From NCBI GenBank assembly GCA_014860225.1, contig JACZKE010000011.1, positions 1-64,000 of the forward strand: DNA of 64,000 nt. Direction: 5' to 3'. Every line of letters starts with the position of its first letter. The stretch's first letter is position 1. The stretch comes from Desulfuromonadales bacterium (lineage in GTDB: Bacteria > Desulfobacterota > Desulfuromonadia > Desulfuromonadales > BM103). A program made the position numbers and the translations under genes. Shown one piece after another: positions 35,335 through 44,388 of this stretch. The notes under the pieces were generated by a model. That model made no database searches. It had not been told where the DNA came from and saw only the letters and a list, made by a program, of their open reading frames with translations.

Positions 35335-35740
35335 AACTCTTTTGTTTGAAGAGCAACCGGTCCAGGCCCCACGGACCACCGCCTGCCGCTGCCAGGTAAA
35401 GAAATATAAAGCAGTACAGAACGGCCAACTCTCCCTGATTTGCAATCGGCCACAATCCCCTGGGGGCATGCACCATGAAATAGGCTACGGCCATCTGGCC
35501 CGACAGCACAAAGGCGACGGGCCGGGTGAACAGCCCCAAAAGCACGAGCAACCCGCCGAAAAATTCCAGCACACCGGCCAGACCCATGAGCGAGAACAGT
35601 TCGAGTGGAGGATTAGACATAGCGATGGGAAAGCCGAAGAGCTTCTGACCGCCGTGCTGCATGAACAGAAAAGCAACGATGATCCGCATGACACTTAACA
35701 GGTGCGGTGACCATGTTGCGCAAAATGAAGTGTTGATCAT
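35333..35740 (-). CDS. DoxX family membrane protein
   Basis: This 135-residue protein starts at an ATG (35740) with AGGAG seven bases upstream; a longer frame of 47 extra codons lacks support. It has four hydrophobic helices and the DoxX-type opening VMRIIVAFLFMQHGGQKLFGFP. DoxX proteins of this kind are linked to thiosulfate or quinone redox chemistry, or to membrane oxidoreductase complexes, in other organisms; the role here is unknown. The stop codon lies within the R2 repeat. No partner gene is adjacent. Confidence 0.8.
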   Translation of the reverse strand: MINTSFCATWSPHLLSVMRIIVAFLFMQHGGQKLFGFPIAMSNPPLELFSLMGLAGVLEFFGGLLVLLGLFTRPVAFVLSGQMAVAYFMVHAPRGLWPIANQGELAVLYCFIFLYLAAAGGGPWGLDRLLFKQKS

Positions 35741-36023
35741 GGCGTGTCTCCTTATTGATGGCCGCTGCTGGTGGAGCCAGGGCTGCATAAATGGATTCTC
35801 GAAAATATTATAGCGGTCTCTGTTAATTATGCCAGCGGGTGATCTTGCTTTACGGATTCGACCACTTCGGGCCATAGTCAAATTCGATAATCCGGGGGGA
35901 TGTACTGCTCACCTCTGACTCAGCCTGATGATAGAGAGGACTGTCTGCAGAAATTCGCCTACGCAAATGTCGTCATGTTGAAAAAAGCACGGTAAGCCGC
36001 AGGGTGGTCTTTTTGCGACGTCA

Positions 36024-36590
36024 TCATGGTTCGAAGCGATAGAATATTTCCTTCGGCGCAAACAGCAGGGTCAATCCACCGAACAGCATCTCAACCCCCA
36101 CCAGAAGACCGATTACCCAGGTCCCGGTTTCCGGCCATCCGGTGAGAACCAGCGCAGCCAAGCCAAGATTCAGGAGCCCCCCCGTGAAATGCCAACCGCC
36201 CGAAACTCCGAGCCGCTTTATCTTTGCGGCCATGGCAAGTCGCAGAACTCCCCCGGCAAGAAACAAGATGACGATCAGGAGCGTGATGCTGATGGCACCG
36301 CCGACCGGGTTCATGATCAACGCAGCTCCGACTACGATGTATAACCCCCCGCTCAGAAACCGCCAAACCAGATTTGATGATCGATCGGCAAACACGTGTA
36401 CGAATTGCGCGAGGCCGGCCAGCAGAAGGAGTACACCGATCAGCAACACGGTTGCCATTGTTGCGGAAAAAGCAGAAATGATGGCAACGATTCCTGTCAC
36501 TGACCAGAAGATACCGAGTATCCGCAGCCAGTTGACAGGCATACTGCGCTGCATTTCGATTTCATGTTTTGTCGAATGGGTCTGCTTCAT
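36024..36590 (-). CDS. HdeD family (DUF308) membrane protein
   Basis: The 188-residue protein has six hydrophobic helices arranged as pairs, with the repeated pattern of HdeD/DUF308 proteins (GIFWSVTGIVAIISAF, LLLLAGLAQFVHVF, SGGLYIVVGAALIMNPVGG, FTGGLLNLGLAALVLTGWPE). HdeD of E. coli is an acid-resistance membrane protein; most homologues are uncharacterised. AGGGA precedes the ATG. It is monocistronic. Confidence 0.85.
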   Translation of the reverse strand: MKQTHSTKHEIEMQRSMPVNWLRILGIFWSVTGIVAIISAFSATMATVLLIGVLLLLAGLAQFVHVFADRSSNLVWRFLSGGLYIVVGAALIMNPVGGAISITLLIVILFLAGGVLRLAMAAKIKRLGVSGGWHFTGGLLNLGLAALVLTGWPETGTWVIGLLVGVEMLFGGLTLLFAPKEIFYRFEP

Positions 36591-36759
36591 CGATCCCTAT
36601 GCTCCCAGTTCATGAAGTTTACATACATTCGGGATAATGGCGCAGAATGCGCGATGTGTTCGATACTGCTGCCGATGGAGACAGGCAACTCCGTCAGGAA
36701 AAAATCCGGGTTGCAGCTCCGGATTGACAACCGGGAGCGCCGTTGTTCGACAGGCTGCT

Positions 36760-36923
36760 AGGAGGCTGTCGGACTAACATGAACCGGCTGCAAATTCGGC
36801 TGTTCGGTCCATATCTCAGCTCCTTTTTGCTCTATAGCTACGGCTATGGAGCTGCAAACGAGCTAAAATCTGTTCTCAAACATCCAAATTTTCGCTTCGG
36901 TCCGTATAGTCCGACAGTCTCCT
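36760..36923 (+). repeat. Dispersed repeat R2, long copy
   Basis: The ends AGGAGGCTGTCGGACTA and TAGTCCGACAGTCTCCT are imperfect inverted repeats of 17 bp. The interior contains AGCTCCTTTTTGCTCTATAG opposite CTATGGAGCT, and a right arm found again at 29163-29209. It ends eight bases from the stop codon of lpd. Confidence 0.75.
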
Positions 36924-36930
36924 GAGACGT

Positions 36931-38337
36931 TTAGTCCTTGAACAGCATCTGCGCCGCTTCATAAATCGTCTCCGAAAGCGTCGGATGGGGATGGATCGAC
37001 TTGCGCAGATCTTCGCCAACGGCAGCCATCTCAATGGCGACGACACCCTCGGCGATCAGTTCGCCGGCCCCTGGCCCGGCCACTGCTACACCGAGTACGC
37101 GTTCGGTCTGCGGGTCGACAATCAGCTTGGTCATGCCGTCGTCGCGACCTAGAGTCAGCGTGCGGCCGTTACTTCGCCAAGGCATTTTGACGGTTTTGAC
37201 CTTGACCTTCTGCTCGCGGGCCGCGGTTTCGGTCAGGCCGCACCAGGCGATTTCCGGATCGGTAAAGACGACGGCAGGAATCGCCCTCGGGTCGAACACC
37301 TCCTTGCGGCCGGCGGCGGCTCCCGCTGCGACCTGGGCTTCGCCGTAGGCCTTGTGGGCCAGCATCGGTTCACCGGCGATATCACCGATAGCGAAAATAT
37401 GTGGTTCGGCGGTGCGCTGCTGCCCGTCCACCTCGACAAAACCCTTGTCATCGAGCCTGATGGAGGTCGTCTCCAGTCCCAGGCTTTCCGTGTTGGGCTG
37501 CCGGCCGATCGCCACCAGGACCTTCTCGAAGCGCTTTGTACTCTGCTGACCCTGCTTGTCCTCAAGGGTCACCCGCACCCCGTTTTTCTGCTCCTTCAAT
37601 TCGGCGACCCGGGTGTTCAGCATGATGGCCTCGAACTTCGTGTCGAGCCGCCTCTTGAGCACGGAGACCAGATCCCGATCGCAACCGGGCAGCAAGCCTT
37701 CGGTCATCTCCACTACCGACACCTTGCTCCCCAGGGCTGCGTAGACTGACCCAAGCTCCAGCCCGATATAGCCGCCGCCGATCACCAGCAGACTTTTTGG
37801 TACATCGGCAACTTCAAGCGCCCCTGTCGAATCAATAATCCTTTTGCTTGCGGCATCGATACCCGGCAACAGGATCGGTCGGGAACCGGTGGCGACGATG
37901 GCCTGTTCGAAACCCATATCTGCTTCGGTTCCGTCTGCAGTCGTGATACACAGAGTGTTTTTACCCTTGAACCGGGCCTTGCCGCGGACGTAGTCGATCT
38001 TCAGTTTGTCGACCTTCGAGCCCAGTCCGCCGGTGAGCTTGTCGATGACCTCGTTTTTCCATTCCCGCACTCGTTCAACATCGATTTTCGGTTTGCCGAA
38101 GGTTATGCCGACAATAGCTGATTCCTCGGATTCGGATATCAGTCTGGCGACATGCAACAGGGCCTTCGATGGAATGCAACCACGATAGAGACAGACGCCA
38201 CCGGGATTGACTCCCGGGTCGACGATCGTCACGGAGAGTCCCAGTTCGGCAGCCCTGAAGGCTGCCGAATAACCGCCGGGGCCGGCACCGATGACGACCA
38301 ATTGCGCTTTAGCCGGGATCGTATCTGACGTGCTCAT
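36931..38337 (-). CDS. lpdA: Dihydrolipoyl dehydrogenase (E3)
   Basis: The 468-residue flavoprotein reoxidises dihydrolipoamide with NAD+. It has the FAD fingerprint VVIGAGPGGYSAAFRAAELG, the redox disulfide in GGVCLYRGCIPSKALLH, the NAD-binding GGGYIGLELGSVYAALGS, the second FAD motif FAIGDIAGEPMLAHKAYGE and the catalytic His in SIHPHPTLSE. It lies four bases after the E2 stop, with AAAGGATG as ribosome binding site. It is the last gene of the pyruvate dehydrogenase operon. Confidence 0.95.
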   Translation of the reverse strand: MSTSDTIPAKAQLVVIGAGPGGYSAAFRAAELGLSVTIVDPGVNPGGVCLYRGCIPSKALLHVARLISESEESAIVGITFGKPKIDVERVREWKNEVIDKLTGGLGSKVDKLKIDYVRGKARFKGKNTLCITTADGTEADMGFEQAIVATGSRPILLPGIDAASKRIIDSTGALEVADVPKSLLVIGGGYIGLELGSVYAALGSKVSVVEMTEGLLPGCDRDLVSVLKRRLDTKFEAIMLNTRVAELKEQKNGVRVTLEDKQGQQSTKRFEKVLVAIGRQPNTESLGLETTSIRLDDKGFVEVDGQQRTAEPHIFAIGDIAGEPMLAHKAYGEAQVAAGAAAGRKEVFDPRAIPAVVFTDPEIAWCGLTETAAREQKVKVKTVKMPWRSNGRTLTLGRDDGMTKLIVDPQTERVLGVAVAGPGAGELIAEGVVAIEMAAVGEDLRKSIHPHPTLSETIYEAAQMLFKD

Positions 38338-38341
38338 CGGC

Positions 38342-39616
38342 TCATCCTTTCATCACCAGCTGAAGAGGATTCTCGATCGTCCTGCAGATCCAGCGCATGA
38401 AGCGGGCGCCATCGGCACCGTCGATGACCCGGTGGTCGTATGTCAAAGACAGGGGCAGGATCAGCTCAGGTACAAATTCCCGGCCATCCCAGACCGGCTG
38501 CATCTCAGACCTGGAAACACCCAGAATCGCTACCTGAGGTGCATAAACGAGCGGGGTAAAAGCGGTACCGCCGATACCGCCGAGATTGCTGATGGTGAAA
38601 GTCCCACCCTCCATATCGGCAGGGCTGATCTTGCGATCCCGGGTTTTCGCAGCGATTTCATTCAGCTCGAGAGCCAGTTTTTCGACTCCTTTCCGGTCAG
38701 CTTCGCGAAGCACCGGGACCAGCAGACCGCCGGGAGTGTCAACGGCCACGCCTATATGCACGGACTGCTTGAGAATCAGTTCCCTGCTTGCCAGATCAAG
38801 GCTGCTGTTGAACTGCGGAAAGACCTTCAGGGCCGCCGCACAGATTTTGACCAGGATTGCAGTCATGGTCAGCTTGGCTTCTTCCGCGGCTTGTTGATTG
38901 AATTCATTGCGGTATTTTTCGATCGAAGTGATCCGGGCCTTGTCGTACTGGGTAACCATCGGAATCGTCGACCAGGCATAGCTCATTGCATCGGCGGTCA
39001 GTTCCCTGATCCGCGACAGCGGTTCGCGGCTGACTTCGCCCCAGCGGGTAAAATCGGGCAGCGGTCGCTGCGCGTGGAGCCCCGGGAATTCTCCGATCGA
39101 TTTGGGTGCAGGTCCGCCGCCGGTAATGCGCTGCATGGTGTCACGGACAAAATGGCGCACGTCGGTTTCGCTGATCCGGCCGCCGGGCCCCGTGCCCTGT
39201 ACCTGGTAAATATCGACGCCCAGGTCGCGGGCCAACCGGCGCACAGATGGCGCTGCCGGGGCGACCATATCGCCGCGTCGCACAGTGTTCAGATCAGGCA
39301 AAGTTTTCTTGTGGGAAACTTCCTCCGGCTTTTCTTCCGGCTCTGCTTCCTCTTCCGGCTCTGCTTTCGCGGTTTCTCCATCGGTGTCCATCAGCATGAC
39401 GACTGAGCCGACGTCGACCTGGTCACCTTCGCTGACCTTGATCTCGGTGATTTTGCCTGCCTGTGGCGAAGGGATGGCCACTACAGCTTTGTCGGTTTCC
39501 AGCTCCAGAAGAGTCTGGTCGATTTCCACCTGGTCACCAACGGCAACTGTAATCGTGACAACAGTCCCTGACTCGATGCCCTCGGACACCTCGGGAACAG
39601 TAATTTCCAGTGACAT
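38342..39616 (-). CDS. aceF: Dihydrolipoamide acetyltransferase (pyruvate dehydrogenase E2)
   Basis: The 424-residue core enzyme has one lipoyl domain (about residues 3-78, Lys in LETDKAVVAIPS), an acidic Glu/Pro linker and a peripheral subunit-binding domain (about 118-155, APSVRRLARDLGVDIYQ). The acyltransferase domain ends with LSLTYDHRVIDGADGARFMR, which holds the catalytic His and Asp. E. coli AceF has three lipoyl domains, so this is the compact form. GGGAG precedes the ATG, nine bases after the aceE stop. Confidence 0.93.
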   Translation of the reverse strand: MSLEITVPEVSEGIESGTVVTITVAVGDQVEIDQTLLELETDKAVVAIPSPQAGKITEIKVSEGDQVDVGSVVMLMDTDGETAKAEPEEEAEPEEKPEEVSHKKTLPDLNTVRRGDMVAPAAPSVRRLARDLGVDIYQVQGTGPGGRISETDVRHFVRDTMQRITGGGPAPKSIGEFPGLHAQRPLPDFTRWGEVSREPLSRIRELTADAMSYAWSTIPMVTQYDKARITSIEKYRNEFNQQAAEEAKLTMTAILVKICAAALKVFPQFNSSLDLASRELILKQSVHIGVAVDTPGGLLVPVLREADRKGVEKLALELNEIAAKTRDRKISPADMEGGTFTISNLGGIGGTAFTPLVYAPQVAILGVSRSEMQPVWDGREFVPELILPLSLTYDHRVIDGADGARFMRWICRTIENPLQLVMKG

Positions 39617-39625
39617 AATTCTCCC

Positions 39626-42313
39626 TCAGTCGTTATGCGGGTTGAGCTTTTCCGGGTTGATATCAAAATCAGCGATCGCCTTGACGACGCTTGCATTGGT
39701 GACTTCATCGGTCAGAGACAGTTGTCTGAGGACCGCCACCACGATATAACGAGCATCGACCTCAAAGAAGTCACGCAGCCGTTCACGGCTGTCACTGCGA
39801 CCGAAGCCATCCGTACCAAGGCAATGCAGCGGACCGGGAATCCATTTGGCGATTGAAGCCGGTAGAACCTTCAGGTAATCAGATGCTGCGACATAAACGC
39901 CGCCTGTTTTAGCCAGCAATTGGCTGACAAAAGGCGTTCTGGCTTTTTTGCCGGGATGCAGAAGATTCCAGCGTTCGCATTCGATCGCATCATGGTAGAG
40001 CTCCTTGTAACTGGTGACGCTCCAGACATCTGTGGCTATCTGGTAATCTTTCTCAAGAATTTCCTGAGCCTTGATGACCTCATTGAGTATGGCTCCGCTG
40101 CCCATGAGATTCGCCTTGGCTTTTTTCCCTTTGAGGCCGGTCTTACGAAAACGATACATTCCCTTGAGTATGCCTTCACGGACCTCGCCCTCTTTCGGCA
40201 TGGGCGGCATGGGATAGGTCTCGTTCATGACCGTCAGGTAGTAGATCAGGTCTTCCTGATTGCAGTACATCCGCGTCAGACCGTCATGGATGATCACGGC
40301 CAGCTCGTAAGCAAAGGCAGGATCATATGCTTTGATCTTGGTTGGTGCCATAGCCAGCACATGGCTGTGACCATCCTGATGCTGCAGTCCTTCCCCGGCC
40401 AACGTGGTCCGCCCTGCGGTAGCGCCGACCAGGAACCCCCGCGCCCGGCTGTCGCAGGCCTGCCAGATCAGGTCGCCGACCCGCTGGAAGCCGAACATCG
40501 AATAGAAGGTGTAAAACGGCACCGTCTGCACGCCATTATTTGAATGGGCGGTTCCGGCAGCGATGAAGCTGGCCATAGCGCCCGCTTCGCTGAGCCCCTC
40601 TTCGAGGATCGCCCCTTCTTTTCTCTCGTTGTAGAAAAGCAGGTTGCGCTTATCGACCGGTTCATAAAGCTGGCCGACATGACTGTAGATACCGGCCTGG
40701 CGGAACAGCGACTCCATACCGAAAGTACGCGCCTCATCGGGAATGATCGGCACGATCAGCTTGCCGAACTCGGAGTCACGCAGCAGTTTGGAGAGCAGGT
40801 GCACATAGGCCATGGTGGTCGCCAGCGGCCGGTCACCCGATCCTTCGAAATATTCCCGGATAACCTCCTCGGTCTGACAGGCCATCGGGTAGCTGGGGTC
40901 ATGCCGCTGCGGCAGGCTGCCACCAAGCGCGGCGCGACGCTCCCGCAAATAGATCATCTCAGGGCTGTCGTCGGCCGGTTTGTAGAAGGGGGTTTCGGCA
41001 ATCTCCTTGTCGCCGACCGGTATATTGAACCGGGTGCGGAAAGCTTTGAGTTCCTCATCATTGAGCTTCTTCTGCGCATGGGTGATGTTCTTGCCTTCCC
41101 CGGCTTCGCCGAGGCCATACCCTTTGATGGTCTGGGCGAGAATCACCGTCGGTGTCCCCTGGTGTTCCACCGCGGCTTTGTAGGCGGCATGGACCTTGTC
41201 GGGATCATGCCCGCCCCGGGTCAGTTTGCCGAGCTGTTCATCACTGTAGCCCTTGACCAGTTCGAGCAGTTCCGGATACTTGCCGAAGAAGTGCTCACGG
41301 ACATAGGCTCCGCTACCAAGGGTGAAGCGCTGCATATCGCCATCGAGCACCTCGTCCATGCGCTGCACCAGCTTGCCCGAATTGTCAGCTTCGAGCAGGC
41401 GGTCCCAATCATTGCCCCAGATCACCTTGATGACATTCCAGCCGGCGCCGCGAAATGCCGCCTCGAGTTCCTGAATGATCTTTCCGTTGCCGCGCACCGG
41501 ACCGTCTAGACGCTGCAGATTGCAGTTGATGACAAAGATCAGATTGCCGAGATTCTCCCGTGCGGCGAGAGTGATCGCGCCGAGGGATTCGGGCTCGTCC
41601 ATCTCTCCATCACCAAGCATCGCCCAGACCTTGCGGCCGCTGCGCTTACGCAGGCCACGGTCGACCAGGTAATGATTGAAGCGTGCCTGGTAGATGGCGC
41701 ACAAGGACGTCAGTCCCATGGAGACGGTCGGGAACTCCCAGAAATCGGGCATCAGGAAAGGGTGCGGGTAGGAAGAGAGGCCTCCCTTACCGGGCCGCAA
41801 TTCACGGCGGAAGCCCTCCAGGTCGTCCTCGCTCAGACGTCCCTCGAGAAATGCCCGGGCATAGACTCCCGGCGAGGCATGCCCCTGGAAAAAGACCATG
41901 TCGCCGAGAAAATCTTCGGTCCTGCCACGCCAGAAATGGTTGAATCCGACTTCCCACAGGGTCGCAGCCGATGCGAAAGTGGAGATATGACCGCCGATAC
42001 CTGGCGACTCCTGATTGGCTCGCACCACCATCGCCATGGCGTTCCAGCGGATGATCGACTTGATTCGCCGTTCGATCTCGCGGTCACCCGGATAGACATT
42101 CTGCTGGCTGCGCGGGATTGTATTGATATAGGGGGTGTTGGCAGTAAACGGGATGCTGACGCCATGTTCCTGGGCGCTGATCTGCAGTAACCGCAGGATC
42201 TGACGGACTCTGTCCGGTCCCTGATTTTGCAAGACGTAATCAAGAGATTCTCGCCACTCGGCGTTCTCAATCTCCTGAAGTTTGTTGAGCTCCTGTTGAT
42301 GCTTGCTGGCCAT
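39626..42313 (-). CDS. aceE: Pyruvate dehydrogenase E1, homodimeric type
   Basis: The 895-residue thiamine-diphosphate enzyme decarboxylates pyruvate and acetylates E2. It shows the homodimeric AceE pattern: GHISTFASAATLWEVGFNHF and the ThDP motif GDGEMDEPESLGAITLAARENLGN...NCNLQRLDGPVRGNG. AGGAG lies nine bases ahead of the ATG. The operon order aceE-aceF-lpd is complete, so this organism has a full pyruvate dehydrogenase complex, in addition to whatever pyruvate:ferredoxin oxidoreductase an anaerobe would use. Confidence 0.95.
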   Translation of the reverse strand: MASKHQQELNKLQEIENAEWRESLDYVLQNQGPDRVRQILRLLQISAQEHGVSIPFTANTPYINTIPRSQQNVYPGDREIERRIKSIIRWNAMAMVVRANQESPGIGGHISTFASAATLWEVGFNHFWRGRTEDFLGDMVFFQGHASPGVYARAFLEGRLSEDDLEGFRRELRPGKGGLSSYPHPFLMPDFWEFPTVSMGLTSLCAIYQARFNHYLVDRGLRKRSGRKVWAMLGDGEMDEPESLGAITLAARENLGNLIFVINCNLQRLDGPVRGNGKIIQELEAAFRGAGWNVIKVIWGNDWDRLLEADNSGKLVQRMDEVLDGDMQRFTLGSGAYVREHFFGKYPELLELVKGYSDEQLGKLTRGGHDPDKVHAAYKAAVEHQGTPTVILAQTIKGYGLGEAGEGKNITHAQKKLNDEELKAFRTRFNIPVGDKEIAETPFYKPADDSPEMIYLRERRAALGGSLPQRHDPSYPMACQTEEVIREYFEGSGDRPLATTMAYVHLLSKLLRDSEFGKLIVPIIPDEARTFGMESLFRQAGIYSHVGQLYEPVDKRNLLFYNERKEGAILEEGLSEAGAMASFIAAGTAHSNNGVQTVPFYTFYSMFGFQRVGDLIWQACDSRARGFLVGATAGRTTLAGEGLQHQDGHSHVLAMAPTKIKAYDPAFAYELAVIIHDGLTRMYCNQEDLIYYLTVMNETYPMPPMPKEGEVREGILKGMYRFRKTGLKGKKAKANLMGSGAILNEVIKAQEILEKDYQIATDVWSVTSYKELYHDAIECERWNLLHPGKKARTPFVSQLLAKTGGVYVAASDYLKVLPASIAKWIPGPLHCLGTDGFGRSDSRERLRDFFEVDARYIVVAVLRQLSLTDEVTNASVVKAIADFDINPEKLNPHND

Positions 42314-42602
42314 ATACGGCGACTCCTTTTGACAATTGCTAATCCGTCCGTGCAGGGAAATAACTTTAATATTATCGCAGTTTCTGGAGATGACTAGCTG
42401 ACCGGCAAAAACAAATCTGGCCGGCTGGTTGGTTTGTAGATGCTCAGAATTGCAATGGTTGGTCTGCGTTTCCCCCTCTTTTGTATATACTTGTGACTAT
42501 AAGGCCTGGTCCCGAACGAAGGCCTTGAAAGGGCAGGTTGCAGAACTGGCCAGATTTCCTTATCAACCCGGAGAGTTGAACATCGCTCTTTCAGGAATGA
42601 GC

Positions 42603-43850
42603 ATGGATCCTGCGATAATTTATATCTTCAAATTCTATCTCCTGGCGATCCTGCTGGGAGCCCTTATGGGGCTAGAAAGGGAACGGGAAAAGGCCCGCTT
42701 GGCAGGATTGCGGACATTCATTCTGGTCACCCTGTTTGGCAGCATCTGCGGTCAGATTTCGCAGGTCGGCCCTGTTGACTGGATTGTTCCGGCAGGTATG
42801 GTCGCAATTACGGTCCAATCTGCGATATTGCATTTTCTCCGCATGAAGCAAGAATTCCCCGCCGGATTGACGACAGCAACAGCTCTGCTGGTCGCTTATG
42901 GCATCGGTGTCCTGGTGTCATTTGAACAGCTGGTCGCTGCAGTCTCCCTGAGCCTGGCGACAACGGCCATTCTCTATTTCAAGCCCCAGATGCATGAATT
43001 TTCGCATCGTCTCTCCAAGCGGGATCTGTATGCAATTTTTCAATTTGTTCTGGTCGCTTTTATCATCCTTCCGATACTGCCGGATCATGGCTACGGTCCA
43101 TTCAAGGCCCTGAACCCTTCCAATATCTGGTTTATGGTCGTGATGATCAGCGGCATAAATCTGATCGGCTATGTCATTTTAAAACTGGTTGGCCACCGCT
43201 GGGGCGGTCTCTTCCTGGGAGTTCTCGGCGGGCTCGTCTCAAGCACTGCCACAACCTTGTCGTTCGGCAGACATGCAAAGAAGGCTCCGGAGTTTTCACT
43301 GACTGGAGCTGTCATCGTCTCTCTGGCTTCTGCGGTCATGCTCATTCGCATGGCTTTTCTGATCGGCATCATTCATGTCGATCTTTTAGCTGAACTGGCA
43401 GTACCAATGACCGGCATGTTCATCTGCGGTCTGATCCCCACTTATTTCGTCTGGAGAAAATCCTCGAGGCTGGAGGTGCCACCACCGAATACCAGGAATC
43501 CTGCCGAGTTGCAGCAGGCCCTTGTGTTCGGTTTGCTTTACGCAATCATTTTTCTGGCCGTTTCGGCCGGCAAGGAATTTTTCGGCAACAAGGGCGTCTA
43601 CCTGGTTTCACTTGCCTCGGGTTTTTTCGATGTCGATGCTATAACCCTCTCCAACGCACGCATGGCTGAAACCGGTGTTCTGGCAGTGTCACAGGCCGGA
43701 ATCAGCATTCTCATTGCTATGGTTGCCAACCTCTGTTTCAAGCTTGTCTTGATCGGATTGATCGGCACCTGGCAGATGTTCCGCTGGGCCATGCTCTGTT
43801 TTATCTGTCTTGCGCTGCCGGCACTGCTGATGTTTGTCAAATATTTTTAA
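42603..43850 (+). CDS. MgtC/SapB plus DUF4010 membrane protein
   Basis: This membrane protein of about 415 residues has an MgtC-like N-terminal part (LLGALMGLEREREKARLAGLRTF) and a DUF4010 C-terminal part (about 200-410) with FLGVLGGLVSSTATTLSFGR and SLASGFFDVDAITLSNARM. I start at the ATG at 42603 because AGGA lies six bases before it; the open frame extends 58 codons upstream without a better signal. About eleven helices are predicted by eye. The function is unknown; ion homeostasis is a guess from the MgtC part. Confidence 0.82.
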   Translation: MDPAIIYIFKFYLLAILLGALMGLEREREKARLAGLRTFILVTLFGSICGQISQVGPVDWIVPAGMVAITVQSAILHFLRMKQEFPAGLTTATALLVAYGIGVLVSFEQLVAAVSLSLATTAILYFKPQMHEFSHRLSKRDLYAIFQFVLVAFIILPILPDHGYGPFKALNPSNIWFMVVMISGINLIGYVILKLVGHRWGGLFLGVLGGLVSSTATTLSFGRHAKKAPEFSLTGAVIVSLASAVMLIRMAFLIGIIHVDLLAELAVPMTGMFICGLIPTYFVWRKSSRLEVPPPNTRNPAELQQALVFGLLYAIIFLAVSAGKEFFGNKGVYLVSLASGFFDVDAITLSNARMAETGVLAVSQAGISILIAMVANLCFKLVLIGLIGTWQMFRWAMLCFICLALPALLMFVKYF

Positions 43851-43898
43851 GAACCATCTGCATCAATCCCAATATTCTTCGCTTCTATGCAGAAACTG

Positions 43899-44255
43899 TC
43901 AGTCCGCACCCAGCATCTTCAGGTATTGCTTCAAGACAACGGCATTGTTGTGATCTGTGTCGCTTGCGCTGTAAACCAGGGTCACGCGTTCTTTCTCTGC
44001 ACGTTGTACCAACGGTTTCAGCCTCTCCCTATGATTTTTCAACTCGGACAGGTACCCCTTGCGAAACGTATCCCAGTTTAATCGGCCTTCATGAAACGAT
44101 TTGCGCAGTTCCGGCGACGGGGCCACCTCCTTCATCCACTCATCAAGACTGGCGTCGACTCTGGAAAGTCCTCTCGGCCATAAACGATCTACAAGCACAC
44201 GGTAGCCATCATTCAAATCCGGCTTTTCATAAGCGCGCTTCAAAAAAATTGGCAT
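43899..44255 (-). CDS. DUF488 family protein
   Basis: This 118-residue soluble protein has the YeaO/DUF488 hallmarks YRVLVDRLWPRGLSR near the N-terminus, EWMKEVAPSPELRKSFH and VTLVYSASDTDHNNAVVL. It starts at the ATG at 44255 with GAGGAAGAGG ahead; a 12-codon extension is less likely. The function is unknown. It is divergent from ftsH. Confidence 0.85.
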   Translation of the reverse strand: MPIFLKRAYEKPDLNDGYRVLVDRLWPRGLSRVDASLDEWMKEVAPSPELRKSFHEGRLNWDTFRKGYLSELKNHRERLKPLVQRAEKERVTLVYSASDTDHNNAVVLKQYLKMLGAD

Positions 44256-44324
44256 GTCCTCTTCCTCCTGGCGTCGTATCCGGAATCGCAACGTAAAGCA
44301 GGTCTGAAGTTTTCTGCTAATCTA

Positions 44325-44330
44325 TATAAT
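44325..44330 (+). promoter_or_regulatory. Possible -10 box of ftsH
   Basis: A perfect TATAAT lies 59 bp before the ftsH start. The -35 region 16-17 bp upstream (TCTGAA) is poor. Confidence 0.35.
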
Positions 44331-44388
44331 AGCATTGTGACAAGAGGTTGACTTCAACCCGAACAAATTGGTACGACATATCCCCCTG

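Noticed and set aside
38291-39406. 371-codon plus-strand ORF opposite aceF
   Set aside because: Antisense shadow of a gene with unambiguous E2 motifs.
40544-41509. 321-codon plus-strand ORF opposite aceE
   Set aside because: Antisense shadow of pyruvate dehydrogenase E1.
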